From Streptomyces sp. NRRL F-525 (GTDB lineage Bacteria; Actinomycetota; Actinomycetes; Streptomycetales; Streptomycetaceae): DNA of 64,000 nucleotides. The first letter of the stretch is position 1. Each line of letters opens with the position of its first letter. This document shows positions 44,983 to 53,445 of the stretch, piece by piece. The notes beneath the pieces are model-generated. The model was not told the origin of the DNA. It ran no database searches and saw only the letters and a program-made list of their open reading frames with translations. The stretch lies in the NCBI RefSeq assembly GCF_000716605.1, contig NZ_JNXE01000011.1, positions 163,074-227,073 on the forward strand. Direction: 5' to 3'. A program made the translations under genes and the position numbers.

Positions 44983-45810
44983 ATGGTTGCCGTGGCTAAC
45001 GATTCGAAGAGTGACAACAGATCAGTGATCGGGTCGTACGTGGCGCTGGGGGACAGCTTCACCGAGGGCGTCGGCGACCCAGGGCCCGACGGGGCGATGG
45101 TCGGCTGGGCCGACCGGTTCGCGGTACTGCTCGCGGACCGGCGGCCCGAGGGCGACTTCGAGTACACGAACCTGGCCGTGCGCGGGAAGCTGCTCGACCA
45201 GATCGTGTCCGACCAGCTCACCCGGGCCAAGGAGATCGGGCCCGACCTGGTCTCCCTGGCCGCGGGCGGCAACGACATCATCCGTCCGGGCACCGACCCC
45301 GACGAGGTCGCCGAGCGCTTCGAGCGCGCGGTCGCCGACCTCACCGCGGCCGTCGGCACCGTCATGGTGACGACCGGCTTCGACACCCGCGGCGTGCCCG
45401 TGCTCAAGCATCTGCGCGGCAAGATCGCCACCTACAACGGACATGTGCGGGCCATCGCCGACCGGTACGGCTGCCCGGTGCTCGACCTGTGGTCCCTGAA
45501 GACGGTCCAGGACCGGCGGGCCTGGGACGGCGACCGGCTCCACCTCTCTCCCGAGGGGCACACGCGCGTGGCGCTCCGCGCCGGCCAGGTCCTCGGTGTC
45601 GAGGTCCCGGCCGACCCGGACCAGCCCTGGCCCCCGCTGCCGCCGCGCGGCACGCTCGACGTCCGGCGCGACGACGTGCACTGGGCGCGCGAGTACCTGG
45701 TGCCGTGGATCGGGCGCCGACTGCGCGGCGAGTCCTCCGGGGACCACGTCGAGGCGAAGGGCGCGCTGTCGCCGGACGACATCAAGATGCGGATCGAGCG
45801 GGTGGCCTGA
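44983..45810 (+). CDS. SGNH/GDSL family hydrolase
   Basis: The 275-aa esterase/lipase-fold protein carries the four SGNH blocks. These are YVALGDSFTEG (nucleophile Ser near 25), the block II region TNLAVRGKLLD, the block III LAAGGNDI and the catalytic Asp-x-x-His as DRLHLS. No signal peptide is visible, so it is probably cytoplasmic. The substrate is unknown. The ATG follows AGGGTG; a GTG three codons later is an alternative. A good promoter lies 55-83 bp upstream. Confidence 0.9.
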   Translation: MVAVANDSKSDNRSVIGSYVALGDSFTEGVGDPGPDGAMVGWADRFAVLLADRRPEGDFEYTNLAVRGKLLDQIVSDQLTRAKEIGPDLVSLAAGGNDIIRPGTDPDEVAERFERAVADLTAAVGTVMVTTGFDTRGVPVLKHLRGKIATYNGHVRAIADRYGCPVLDLWSLKTVQDRRAWDGDRLHLSPEGHTRVALRAGQVLGVEVPADPDQPWPPLPPRGTLDVRRDDVHWAREYLVPWIGRRLRGESSGDHVEAKGALSPDDIKMRIERVA

Positions 45811-45851
45811 CGGGGTGGCGGGGCAACGGGGTGCCGGGTGCGGAGGTGCCC

Positions 45852-45902
45852 CCTCGGAGAGGCGGCTCTTTCGGGAGGCGTCTCCTCGAAGAGGCGGCTT
45901 TT
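45852..45902. repeat. Imperfect 32-bp-spaced direct repeat between convergent genes
   Basis: CCTCGGAGAGGCGGCTCTTT (45852) and CCTCGAAGAGGCGGCTTTT (45884) are near-identical blocks in the 100-bp gap between the SGNH hydrolase and the convergent TetR gene. They may take part in transcript termination; no other signal is seen. Confidence 0.5.
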
Positions 45903-45913
45903 GAGGGAACGGC

Positions 45914-46528
45914 TCAGGGAGCGGTCAACGCCGCCCGCTCCAGGCCGAGTTCCCGTGCCAGCGCCTCGTCGACCCACTCCAGGGCCCGCGCCCGCGACAC
46001 CGCTCCCGCGTACGCCGTCATCTGTACGGCGAGGCCGTCCAGGAGGGCCGTGAGGCGCAGGGCGGTGGTGGCCGGGTCAGGGCAGTGGAACTCGCCCGCG
46101 GTCACTCCCTCGGCGACGACCTCCGCGAGCGCCTGTTTCCACCGCCGGTCGAGATCGCGGGTGACGTCCAGGAGGGCGGGTTCGCGCAGGGCCGCCGCCC
46201 AGCCCTCGATCCACAGCCGCCAGCCCTTGGCCTGCCCGGTCGGCGCGTACCAGCGCACCGCGGCCCGCAGCCTGCGCAGCGCGGTCGTACGGCGGCCCAG
46301 GAGCTTGTGGAGGTGCGCGAGGTCGTCCTCGGCGGCGAAGGTGAAGGCGGCGGCGACCAGTTTCTCCTTGGTCGAGAAGTGATAGAGCACCAGCGCGTTG
46401 CTCACGCCGAGCGCCGAGGCCACGTCGGCGATCCTGACCGCCGCCACGCCCCGCGCCTCGATCTGCTCGACGGCGGCCCGCAGCAACTCGGCCCGCCGCT
46501 CCGTCACGCTCAACCGCACTCTCGCCAC
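45914..46528 (-). CDS. TetR family transcriptional regulator
   Basis: The 204-aa regulator has the N-terminal TetR helix-turn-helix (RRAELLRAAVEQIEARGVAAVRIADVASALGVSNALVLYHFSTKEKLV). Its C-terminal ligand domain looks like the BetI-type (ATTALRLTALLDGLAVQMTAYAGAVSRARAL). The GTG start follows AGGGTG. It lies 61 bp downstream of the Glu/Leu-type dehydrogenase on the same strand and may regulate it. No ligand can be inferred. Confidence 0.9.
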   Translation of the reverse strand: MARVRLSVTERRAELLRAAVEQIEARGVAAVRIADVASALGVSNALVLYHFSTKEKLVAAAFTFAAEDDLAHLHKLLGRRTTALRRLRAAVRWYAPTGQAKGWRLWIEGWAAALREPALLDVTRDLDRRWKQALAEVVAEGVTAGEFHCPDPATTALRLTALLDGLAVQMTAYAGAVSRARALEWVDEALARELGLERAALTAP

Positions 46529-46589
46529 GCGATCACCCTAATCCGTCGCCCGTAGAGGTGATGTCCCGTACGTCACCGGTACCCGTACC

Positions 46590-47768
46590 TCACCGGTACC
46601 AGCCGAACCGTTCCGCGATGACCGGCAGCCGGTCGGCGACGATGGCGTGCGCGGCGGCGCGCGGTGTCGTGCCGTCGGCCTCCGCGCGGGCCAGCATCAG
46701 GTCGATCAGGGCGCGCATCGAACGCCGGGTGTGGGCGAAGGCCTCGTCCGCGTCGGCGCCGATGTCCCCGAAGAGGGTCCACCACCACCAGGCGTTCGTC
46801 CCGGAGTTCACGACCACGTCCGGGAGAACGGTGACCCCGCGCGCGGAGAGCAGTTCCTCCGCCTCAGGCAGTACGGGCATGTTCGCCGCCTCGACGATCC
46901 AGCGGGCGGTGATCCCTTGCTGGTTCGTGGTGTCGATCGCGTACGACACCGCCGCCGGGACCAGTACCTCCGCCGCCACGGACAGCCAGTCCTCGCCGGG
47001 GAGTTCGAGGTCGCCGGGGCGCAGTACGGCGCGGTCCACGGTGCCGTAGGCGTCCCGGGCCGCGAGCAGCGCGTCGATGTCCAGCCCGGCCGGGTTCGCG
47101 ATCGTGCCCTTGATGTCGGCGACGGCGACGATCGACAGCCCCGCGCGCGTGAGGAACCGTGCCGTGGCCCCGCCCATCGTGCCCAGCCCCTGTACGGCGA
47201 CCCGTGTCCCCGCGTACGGCACGCCCGCGCGGTCCAGCGCCGCGAGCACCGACTCGGCGACCCCGCAGCCGCCGACCAGCTCGTCGAGCCCGATGCCGTC
47301 CACCTCGACCGCGAAGGCGTCCGCGAGCCGCCGCCGCGCCTCCGTCTCGTCGTCGAGCAGCGGATAGACGGCCTGGATCGACGACACGAGCCCCGCCTCC
47401 GCGGCGGCCCGGTCGACCAGGTCCTGGGTGAGCCCGAGATCCTCACCCGTCGTCCAGAAGCTCTCGATGTACGGCCGCATGGCACGCAGGTAGCGCACGA
47501 GGACGCCGTACGACGCCGGGTCCTGGGGATCGCAGTCGATGCCGCCCTTGGCGCCGCCCAGGGGGATGTACCGGCCCGCCGGGTCGTAGTGGAGCGCCTC
47601 TTTCATGGTCATGCCCCGGGCCAGCCCCGCCACCTCGTCGAGCGTGCAGCCCGGCCGCATCCGCAGTCCGCCGCTGGACACCCCGCGCACCAGCCGGTCG
47701 ACGACCAGGAAGCCTTGGCGGCCGGTGACGTGGTCGGTCCAGGTGATCGACATCAAGGGGGCGGTCAT
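46590..47768 (-). CDS. Glu/Leu/Phe/Val dehydrogenase family protein
   Basis: The 392-aa oxidative deaminase has the catalytic segment ARGMTMKEALHYDPAGRYIPLGGAKGG with its two active-site lysines, the Rossmann motif VAVQGLGTMGGATARFL near 200 and the C-terminal signature AANMPVLPEAEELLSARGVTVLPDVVVNSG. Branched-chain (Leu/Val) or Glu specificity cannot be settled by reading. GGAG precedes the ATG at 47768. Two exact 14-bp tandem repeats lie 70-96 bp upstream, in its promoter region. Confidence 0.88.
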   Translation of the reverse strand: MTAPLMSITWTDHVTGRQGFLVVDRLVRGVSSGGLRMRPGCTLDEVAGLARGMTMKEALHYDPAGRYIPLGGAKGGIDCDPQDPASYGVLVRYLRAMRPYIESFWTTGEDLGLTQDLVDRAAAEAGLVSSIQAVYPLLDDETEARRRLADAFAVEVDGIGLDELVGGCGVAESVLAALDRAGVPYAGTRVAVQGLGTMGGATARFLTRAGLSIVAVADIKGTIANPAGLDIDALLAARDAYGTVDRAVLRPGDLELPGEDWLSVAAEVLVPAAVSYAIDTTNQQGITARWIVEAANMPVLPEAEELLSARGVTVLPDVVVNSGTNAWWWWTLFGDIGADADEAFAHTRRSMRALIDLMLARAEADGTTPRAAAHAIVADRLPVIAERFGWYR

Positions 47769-47836
47769 AGGGGCTCCTCGGGGCGCCGGCCGACAGGGCG
47801 AGTACGGACAGGACGCGTACGGGAGCCCGTGCCGGA

Positions 47837-47864
47837 CGGCGGGTACTGAACGGCGGGTACTGAA
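47837..47864. repeat. Exact 14-bp tandem repeat upstream of the amino-acid dehydrogenase
   Basis: CGGCGGGTACTGAA occurs twice head to tail (47837-47850, 47851-47864), followed by a weaker third half (CAGCGAGTCAGTA). It lies in the 283-bp divergent gap between the dehydrogenase and the MBL-fold hydrolase, on the dehydrogenase side. Confidence 0.8.
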
Positions 47865-47996
47865 CAGCGAGTCAGTATCGGAAGTGCTGCCGCCTCCTGT
47901 CAACGGAGGCGCGAGGCCGTCCCGCGGTGTCGACCTCCGGCGCGGAACTTTGGTCTTTCCTTGGAAACCGGCCCCGGTGACGCCGATGCGTCGGCG

Positions 47997-48019
47997 TTGT
48001 CAGAGGGGTCGACCATAAT
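47997..48019 (+). promoter_or_regulatory. RecA-NDp-like promoter TTGTCAGAG-N8-CATAAT
   Basis: TTGTCA at 47997 and CATAAT at 48014 are separated by 11 bases, the spacing of the LexA-independent actinobacterial damage promoter TTGTCRGTG-N8-TANNNT. One base of each box differs, so this is a weaker match than those at 63451 and 63861. The predicted transcript start is about 25 nt before the MBL-fold GTG. Confidence 0.45.
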
Positions 48020-48051
48020 GGAAAGCCTGACCGACCCGACCTGGAGGCATC

Positions 48052-49254
48052 GTGACCGGATTCCGTACGCTGAGCTCCGGGCTCCGCGCGCTGCAGCCTG
48101 ATGCCTTCGGCGCGGAGCCGAGCGGCGAGCGCCTGGCGCGCATCCGCAGATCGCCCCACTTCAAGGACGGGGTCTTCCAGAACCCCGGGGGCATGACGAA
48201 CTCCGGCCCGTCCGCCGGCGCGGTGCGCGGGATGGGGAAGTCCTACCTCGACAAGGAGCAGCGCGCCCGCCGCGCCCCCACCGGCACCCTGCCCGTGCAC
48301 GCCACCACCCTCGCGGACCTGTCCAGGCCCGCCGCGACCGGCCTGCGGCTGACCTGGATGGGTCACTCCAGCGTGCTCGCGGAGATCGACGGCCACCGGG
48401 TGCTCTTCGACCCGGTCTGGGGCGAGCGCTGCTCCCCGTTCCCGTTCGCCGGACCCAAGCGGCTGCACCCGGCGCCCCTGCCGATCGCCGCGCTCGGTCC
48501 GGTCGACGTCGTGGTGATCTCGCACGACCACTACGACCACCTGGACATGCCGACGATCAAGGCGCTGGCCGACACGGACACCCTGTTCGCCGTGCCGCTG
48601 GGCGTCGGCGCGCATCTGGAGCACTGGGGCGTGTCCGCCGACCGGCTGCGCGAGCTGGACTGGCACGAGGAGACCCGGGTCGGCGGCCTCACCCTGACCG
48701 CCACCCCGGCCCGGCACTTCTGCGGCCGCGGCCTGCGCAACACCCAGCACACCCTCTGGGCCTCCTGGGTGGTCGCCGGTGAGGAGCACCGGATCTACCA
48801 CAGCGGCGACACCGGCTACTTCGAGGGCTTCAAGGACATCGGCGCCGCGCACGGCCCGTTCGACGCCACGATGATCCAGATCGGCGCGTACAGCGAGTTC
48901 TGGCCCGACATCCACATGACACCCGAGGAGGGCATGCGCGCCCACCTCGACCTCCAGGGCGGGCAGCCGCACGGGGTGCTGCTGCCGATCCACTGGGGCA
49001 CGTTCAATCTGGCGCTGCACGCGTGGGCCGAGCCCGGCGAGTGGACCGCGGACGAGGGTGAGGCGGTCGGCCAGGCCGTGGCCACACCGACGCCGGGCGA
49101 GCCGTTCGAACCGGGCGGCGCGCTGACGACGGACCGGTGGTGGCGGCCCTTCGGGGGGACGATCGAGCACCCCTGGCGGACCCCGAAGCCGGTGGAGACG
49201 GAACCGAGGCCGACGACCGCCCCGGCGGAACTGGACCTCGCGAACGAGCGCTGA
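48052..49254 (+). CDS. MBL-fold metallohydrolase (NAPE-PLD/UlaG-like)
   Basis: The 400-aa metallo-beta-lactamase-fold protein has the zinc motif ISHDHYDHLD near 165, earlier WMGHSSVLAEIDGHRVLFDPVWGER, and later metal ligands in TPARHFCGRG, YHSGDTGYF and LLPIHWGTF. The order fits the L-ascorbate-6-phosphate lactonase / N-acyl-phosphatidylethanolamine phospholipase D-like group. No signal peptide is seen. The GTG start follows GGAGG. The biological substrate is unknown; a damage-type promoter may drive it. Confidence 0.9.
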   Translation: MTGFRTLSSGLRALQPDAFGAEPSGERLARIRRSPHFKDGVFQNPGGMTNSGPSAGAVRGMGKSYLDKEQRARRAPTGTLPVHATTLADLSRPAATGLRLTWMGHSSVLAEIDGHRVLFDPVWGERCSPFPFAGPKRLHPAPLPIAALGPVDVVVISHDHYDHLDMPTIKALADTDTLFAVPLGVGAHLEHWGVSADRLRELDWHEETRVGGLTLTATPARHFCGRGLRNTQHTLWASWVVAGEEHRIYHSGDTGYFEGFKDIGAAHGPFDATMIQIGAYSEFWPDIHMTPEEGMRAHLDLQGGQPHGVLLPIHWGTFNLALHAWAEPGEWTADEGEAVGQAVATPTPGEPFEPGGALTTDRWWRPFGGTIEHPWRTPKPVETEPRPTTAPAELDLANER

Positions 49255-49683
49255 CCGACACACTGCGTGATGTTCAGGGGTGCGGCTGAGGGCGGCCGGG
49301 CTCCCGGAAACCACCCCTGCGGCTCGGCCGCGGGTGGGTGAGAGATGAATGTCAGGGGCCGGGGGGGTAGCGAACCCCCCCGGCCCCTGACGCCTGTTCG
49401 TGACCGGTTCCGATCAGGCGCGATCGATTCTTTGTCCTTCTTCGGCATGCCGTCGAGAGGGTTATCGGTCTGCCGTGCGAGGCCTCATACCAGAGCGGGA
49501 CGCTCCCTGTGGGAGTTTGTCAACTGCCCACCGCACCTGATGCGTTGACGACTACTGTCAGTGTCCGTCGGGCGACGCGGGGCCGAATTGTTCGGCTCTC
49601 TCGACCGGCACCGCGATGGCGTATGCCCGAATCGCGCACCCCGCGCGAACCAACCGGTCCGACGCACCAGTACGAGGACGCCG
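49255..49683. other. 429-bp intergenic region before the conservon
   Basis: The left part holds the hairpin at 49351-49391. The right part is the 5' region of cvnA and contains TTGTCA (49517) and TTGACG (49547), but I cannot pair either with a good -10. No ORF with codon bias typical of its neighbours is visible. Confidence 0.5.
49351..49391. terminator. Perfect 18-bp GC hairpin
   Basis: GTCAGGGGCCGGGGGGGT (49351-49368) pairs exactly with 49374-49391 around a 5-nt loop. This very stable stem lies 97 bp after the MBL-fold stop and likely insulates the conservon operon. It could act in either direction. Confidence 0.9.
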
Positions 49684-51897
49684 ATGTCTCAACTCCGTGC
49701 ACCGGCCGCCCGCGCAGACCGCCGTGAGGGCGGCCGGCACGGGCGACCGGCCGCCCGACCCGTGCCCGCACTGCCCGAGACGCACATACGCCCCCAACTC
49801 CTGCGCCTCGCCGTGCTGCCGCCCGTCGCGGTCGCGCTGAGCGCCAGCGCGGCCGTCCTGTTCACCGTCCGTTCCACCGGAGCGCGGACCAGCCTCACCC
49901 TCTGGGGCGTCCTCGCCGGAGCGACGTCGGTGACGTTCGCGGGCATCCTGATCGCCGCCGTCGCCGCGGGCCGTGCCGCGAGTTCCGTCAGCGACCGCAT
50001 CGGAGCCCTGCGCCGCAGCAGCGCGCGCGGCGAGGCCGATCTGCGCGACCTGGTCGAGGCGCTGCGCCGCGGCGAGGGCCCGCCCCCGCGCAAGCCGCGC
50101 GCCAAGCCCCCCGGGGACGCCGACGACTTCGACCTCCTTGCCGCCGACCTGGCACACGCGCACGACGGCGCGGTCACCGCCGTCGTCGCGGCCGCCCAGC
50201 TCTCCAGCCAGGCGGGCAGCGAACAGAAGGTCGAGGTCTTCGTCAATCTCGCCCGGCGCCTGCAGTCGCTGGTGCACCGGGAGATCTCCATCCTCGACGA
50301 GCTGGAGAACGAGATCGAGGACCCCGACCTGCTCAAGGGCCTCTTCCACGTCGACCACCTCGCCACCCGCATCCGCCGCCACGCCGAGAACCTCGCCGTC
50401 CTCGGCGGCGCCGTCTCCCGCAGACAGTGGAGCAACCCGGTCTCCATGACCGAGGTGCTGCGCTCCGCCATCGCCGAGGTCGAGCAGTACTCCCGCGTCA
50501 AACTCGTGCCGCCGATCGACGGCACCCTGCGCGGCCACGCCGTCGCCGACGTGATCCACCTGCTGGCCGAACTCGTCGAGAACGCCACGGTGTTCTCCGC
50601 CCCGCACACCCAAGTGCTGCTCCGCGTCAACCTCGTGACCTCGGGCCTCGCCGTCGAGGTCGAGGACCGCGGACTCGGCATGCCCGCCGGCGAACAGAGC
50701 CGGATGAACGCCCTGCTGACCGACCCCGACCAGGTCAACGTCGCCAGCCTGCTGGCCGACGGCCGCATCGGCCTGTTCGTGGTCTCCCAGCTCGCCCGCC
50801 GCCACGGCATCCACGTCCGCCTGCAGACCAACATCTACGGCGGGGTGCAGGCCGTACTCGTGGTGCCCCAGGCCCTGTTGGGTACGGCGCCGGGCGCCCC
50901 CGGGGCCGTAGGGCAGCCGCAGGACACCTTGGGCGGGGGGCAGCCGCTCGTTCCGCCGCAGCAGCTTCCTCAGGGTGGGGCGCCGGGTGGGACCGAGGGC
51001 GGTGGTCAACACGCCGTCGGTCAAGGCGCACCGGGGCGGCACCAGCGCGAGGCCGGGTCACCGGGGCGGCATCAGCGACGGGACTCCGTACCGTCCGCCG
51101 TCGTGGGGCCGAACGGCGGCGGACCGGTGCCGTTGCCCGTGCGTGGCGCCCACGCGGAACGGGCCAACCCCTCGGAGGCGGTGCCCGGCATCCGTGCCGA
51201 CGACCGGGGGACCGTGGCCGAGAACGTGACCGCACCGACCGTCCCGCGCGGCGGAGCGGTACGCGGCACCATGGGCAAGCCGCCCCAGCTGCCCCGGCGC
51301 CGCGCCCAGGAACACATCGCCCCCCAACTCCGCGACGGCCCGACACCGCGCCAGGACTCCGACGACCCCGCGGGCCACGACCCGGGCCTGATGGCCGCCT
51401 TCCAGCGGGGGATCGGTCTCGCGGAGGCGCGGCAGCACATGGAGGCGGCCGAGTCGGTGGAGGCGACCGAGGTGGCTTCACCACACAGGGAGGCGCGCCA
51501 GGTCATGGAGTCGCCGCATAGGGAGGGGCCGCAGGTGGAGGCTTCGGACGTGGACTCGGCCCGCCCGGAGTTCGTGTCCACAGGCCAGGTCTACACCGGC
51601 GAGGTCCACACGGGCGGTCTCTACATGAACGCGCTCCACGCGGACCCGTCCGCCCCGGAACCGTCCGCCGTGGAGCAGGAGCAACCGCACATGTCGGCAA
51701 CACACATGGGCTCCGGCTACATGGACACCGCGCTGCATCGCTACACCACTCAGCCCACGACACCGGAGACGGGCACGGACCACTTCACCCTCGCCCCCCA
51801 CATGGACGCGGCCCCCATAGCCGAGGCGCACGCGCATGTGCTCGGCCACGACCACGACTTCACCGCCCGGCACGACGGGAGCGCATCAGCCGGATGA
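49684..51897 (+). CDS. CvnA-type conservon histidine-kinase-like sensor
   Basis: The 737-aa protein is the first member of a Streptomyces conservon (CvnA-D). After a basic N-terminus there are two membrane helices (LLRLAVLPPVAVALSASAAVLF and the TLWGVLAGATSVTFAGILIAA region). A HAMP-like/helical region and a GHKL ATPase domain follow, with N-box LLAELVENATVFS, G1 VEVEDRGLGM and G2 DGRIGLFVVSQLARRHG. There is no classical phospho-acceptor His. The C-terminal 320 residues are long, low-complexity and Gly/Pro/His/Met-rich, including repeated GRHQR units. The start is the ATG after GAGGAC; ATGA overlap with an alternative cvnB start. Confidence 0.88.
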   Translation: MSQLRAPAARADRREGGRHGRPAARPVPALPETHIRPQLLRLAVLPPVAVALSASAAVLFTVRSTGARTSLTLWGVLAGATSVTFAGILIAAVAAGRAASSVSDRIGALRRSSARGEADLRDLVEALRRGEGPPPRKPRAKPPGDADDFDLLAADLAHAHDGAVTAVVAAAQLSSQAGSEQKVEVFVNLARRLQSLVHREISILDELENEIEDPDLLKGLFHVDHLATRIRRHAENLAVLGGAVSRRQWSNPVSMTEVLRSAIAEVEQYSRVKLVPPIDGTLRGHAVADVIHLLAELVENATVFSAPHTQVLLRVNLVTSGLAVEVEDRGLGMPAGEQSRMNALLTDPDQVNVASLLADGRIGLFVVSQLARRHGIHVRLQTNIYGGVQAVLVVPQALLGTAPGAPGAVGQPQDTLGGGQPLVPPQQLPQGGAPGGTEGGGQHAVGQGAPGRHQREAGSPGRHQRRDSVPSAVVGPNGGGPVPLPVRGAHAERANPSEAVPGIRADDRGTVAENVTAPTVPRGGAVRGTMGKPPQLPRRRAQEHIAPQLRDGPTPRQDSDDPAGHDPGLMAAFQRGIGLAEARQHMEAAESVEATEVASPHREARQVMESPHREGPQVEASDVDSARPEFVSTGQVYTGEVHTGGLYMNALHADPSAPEPSAVEQEQPHMSATHMGSGYMDTALHRYTTQPTTPETGTDHFTLAPHMDAAPIAEAHAHVLGHDHDFTARHDGSASAG

Positions 51898-51977
51898 CCA
51901 CGCAGGCCCCCACCCCCACTGGCACCACCCCCACCAGCGCTCCCGCAGACCTTCGTACCCCAAGGAGTCGATCCACC

Positions 51978-52412
51978 ATGGCGAGCGACGCGCCGACCGG
52001 CCATGTATCCGATCTCGACTGGCTGATGAGCGGCCTCGTGCAGCGCGTACCGCACACCACCAGCGCGGTCCTGCTCTCCTGCGACGGGCTCGTGAAGTCG
52101 GTTCACGGGCTCGACCCCGACAGCGCCGACCACATGGCCGCCCTGGCCTCCGGGCTGTACTCCCTCGGCCGGAGCGCGGGCGTCCGCTTCGGTGACGGCG
52201 GAGACGTCCGGCAGGTCGTCGTCGAACTCGACTCGACCCTCCTCTTCGTCACCACGGCCGGCTCCGGCACCTGTCTCGCCGTGCTCGCCGGCCGCGAGGC
52301 CGACGCGGCCGTCCTCGGCTACGAGATGGCGATGCTGGTCAAGAGCGTGCGCCCCTACCTCGTGACCGCCCCCCGGCAGCACGCCGTCGAATCCCCTGCG
52401 ATGAGGCCTTGA
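51978..52412 (+). CDS. CvnB-type roadblock/LC7 protein
   Basis: The 144-aa product has the roadblock fold: LDWLMSGLVQRVPHTTSAVLLSCDGLVKSVHG and later TLLFVTTAGSGTCLAVLAGREADAAVLGYEMAMLVKSV. In conservons it links the CvnA sensor to the CvnD GTPase. I place the start at the ATG with AAGGAG ten bases upstream. An ATG at 51894, overlapping the cvnA stop, would add 28 low-complexity residues and is the main alternative. Confidence 0.88.
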   Translation: MASDAPTGHVSDLDWLMSGLVQRVPHTTSAVLLSCDGLVKSVHGLDPDSADHMAALASGLYSLGRSAGVRFGDGGDVRQVVVELDSTLLFVTTAGSGTCLAVLAGREADAAVLGYEMAMLVKSVRPYLVTAPRQHAVESPAMRP

Positions 52413-52414
52413 GC

Positions 52415-52786
52415 GTGGCGACGGCCGGCGACGGGCCTTGGTTGGACGACGCGGCCGGACGTCTGGTGCGCCCCTTCACGGTCAGCAACGGCCGTACCCG
52501 GCCCTCCGTCGCACTCGACCTCCTGTCGCAGGTGATGGCCACCGGAGCCACCCCCCTCGGCTACCTCGGACCCGAGCACGCGCAGGCGCTCGACCTGTGC
52601 CGCGCGCCCGTCTCGGTCGCCGAGGTCGCCGCCCACCTGAAGCTGCCGGCCGCGGTCACCAAGGTGCTGCTGTCGGACCTCGTCGACTGCGGGGCGCTGA
52701 CCACCAAGCCACCCGAGTTCCACCACAACCCCACTGACCGGTCTCTTCTGGAGGCAGTGCTCGATGGACTACGACGACAGCTCTGA
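52415..52786 (+). CDS. CvnC-type DUF742 protein
   Basis: This 123-aa DUF742 protein shows the family's RLVRPFTVSNGRTRP near the N-terminus and a winged-helix-like region ending LPAAVTKVLLSDLVDCGALTTKPP. It is the third conservon component, whose role is thought to be regulatory. The GTG start follows GAGG by eight bases; a TTG two codons earlier overlaps the cvnB stop. The 3' end overlaps cvnD by 23 bp. Confidence 0.88.
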   Translation: MATAGDGPWLDDAAGRLVRPFTVSNGRTRPSVALDLLSQVMATGATPLGYLGPEHAQALDLCRAPVSVAEVAAHLKLPAAVTKVLLSDLVDCGALTTKPPEFHHNPTDRSLLEAVLDGLRRQL

Positions 52787-53381
52787 CTACGAGAGCGGCC
52801 ACGACCCCTTCCCCACCGCACTGAAGATCCTGGTGGCGGGCGGCTTCGGCGTCGGCAAGACGACCTTCGTCGGCGCGGTGAGCGAGATCGCGCCGCTCAG
52901 CACGGAGGAGCTGCTCACCACGGTCAGTGCCGCGACCGACGATCTCGAGGGCATCGAGAACAAGGTCGAGACGACCGTGGCGATGGACTTCGGCCGGATC
53001 ACCCTCGACCCGGAACACGTGCTCTATCTGTTCGGTACGCCCGGACAGGAGCGGTTCTGGTTCATGTGGGACGAGCTGTCCGAAGGCGCCCTCGGCGCGG
53101 TGATCCTCGCCGACACCCGCCGCCTGGAGGAGTGCTTCGCGGCCGTCGACTTCTTCGAACAGCGCGGCCTCGGCTTCATCGTCGCGATCAACGAGTTCGA
53201 CGGCTCCTACCGCTACGACCCCGAGGAGGTGCGTGCCGCCATAGACCTCGACCCCGGGATCCCGGTCGTCCGCTGCGACGCGCGGATCTCCAGTTCCGGT
53301 GTCCAGACCCTGCTGACCCTCGTCCGCCATCTCATCGCCCACGCCCCGGCACACGCGCCGAGCCATGGTGCCCACATGTGA
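52764..53381 (+). CDS. CvnD-type small GTP-binding protein
   Basis: The 205-aa Ras-like ATP/GTP-binding protein has P-loop GGFGVGKTTFVG near 31-42, the switch region TTVAMDFGRI, the G3 motif FGTPGQERFWFMW and a degenerate G4 NEFD in VAINEFDG. It resembles MglA-type bacterial GTPases and acts as the switch of the conservon. The start ATG lies inside cvnC, implying coupled translation. A possible 11-codon ORF and a GAF-domain gene follow. Confidence 0.92.
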   Translation: MDYDDSSDYESGHDPFPTALKILVAGGFGVGKTTFVGAVSEIAPLSTEELLTTVSAATDDLEGIENKVETTVAMDFGRITLDPEHVLYLFGTPGQERFWFMWDELSEGALGAVILADTRRLEECFAAVDFFEQRGLGFIVAINEFDGSYRYDPEEVRAAIDLDPGIPVVRCDARISSSGVQTLLTLVRHLIAHAPAHAPSHGAHM

Positions 53382-53409
53382 TCCCCGCACACCGCCACGG
53401 AGTTCCTCT

Positions 53410-53445
53410 ATGTCATACGTCCACACGGACGGAGTTCGCCCATGA
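53410..53445 (+). CDS. Possible 11-codon upstream ORF before the GAF gene
   Basis: ATG at 53410, with GGAG seven bases upstream, encodes MSYVHTDGVRP and ends in TGA overlapping the GAF gene's ATG (ATGA). Its start region (CGGAGTTC, four bases, ATG, three bases, TACG) is repeated 32 bp later at the real start, so it looks like a duplicated initiation site. Confidence 0.35.
   Translation: MSYVHTDGVRP

Noticed and set aside
49547..49580. CTGTCAGTG upstream of the conservon as another damage-type promoter
   Set aside because: The first base is off consensus and no TANNNT -10 lies at the required distance.
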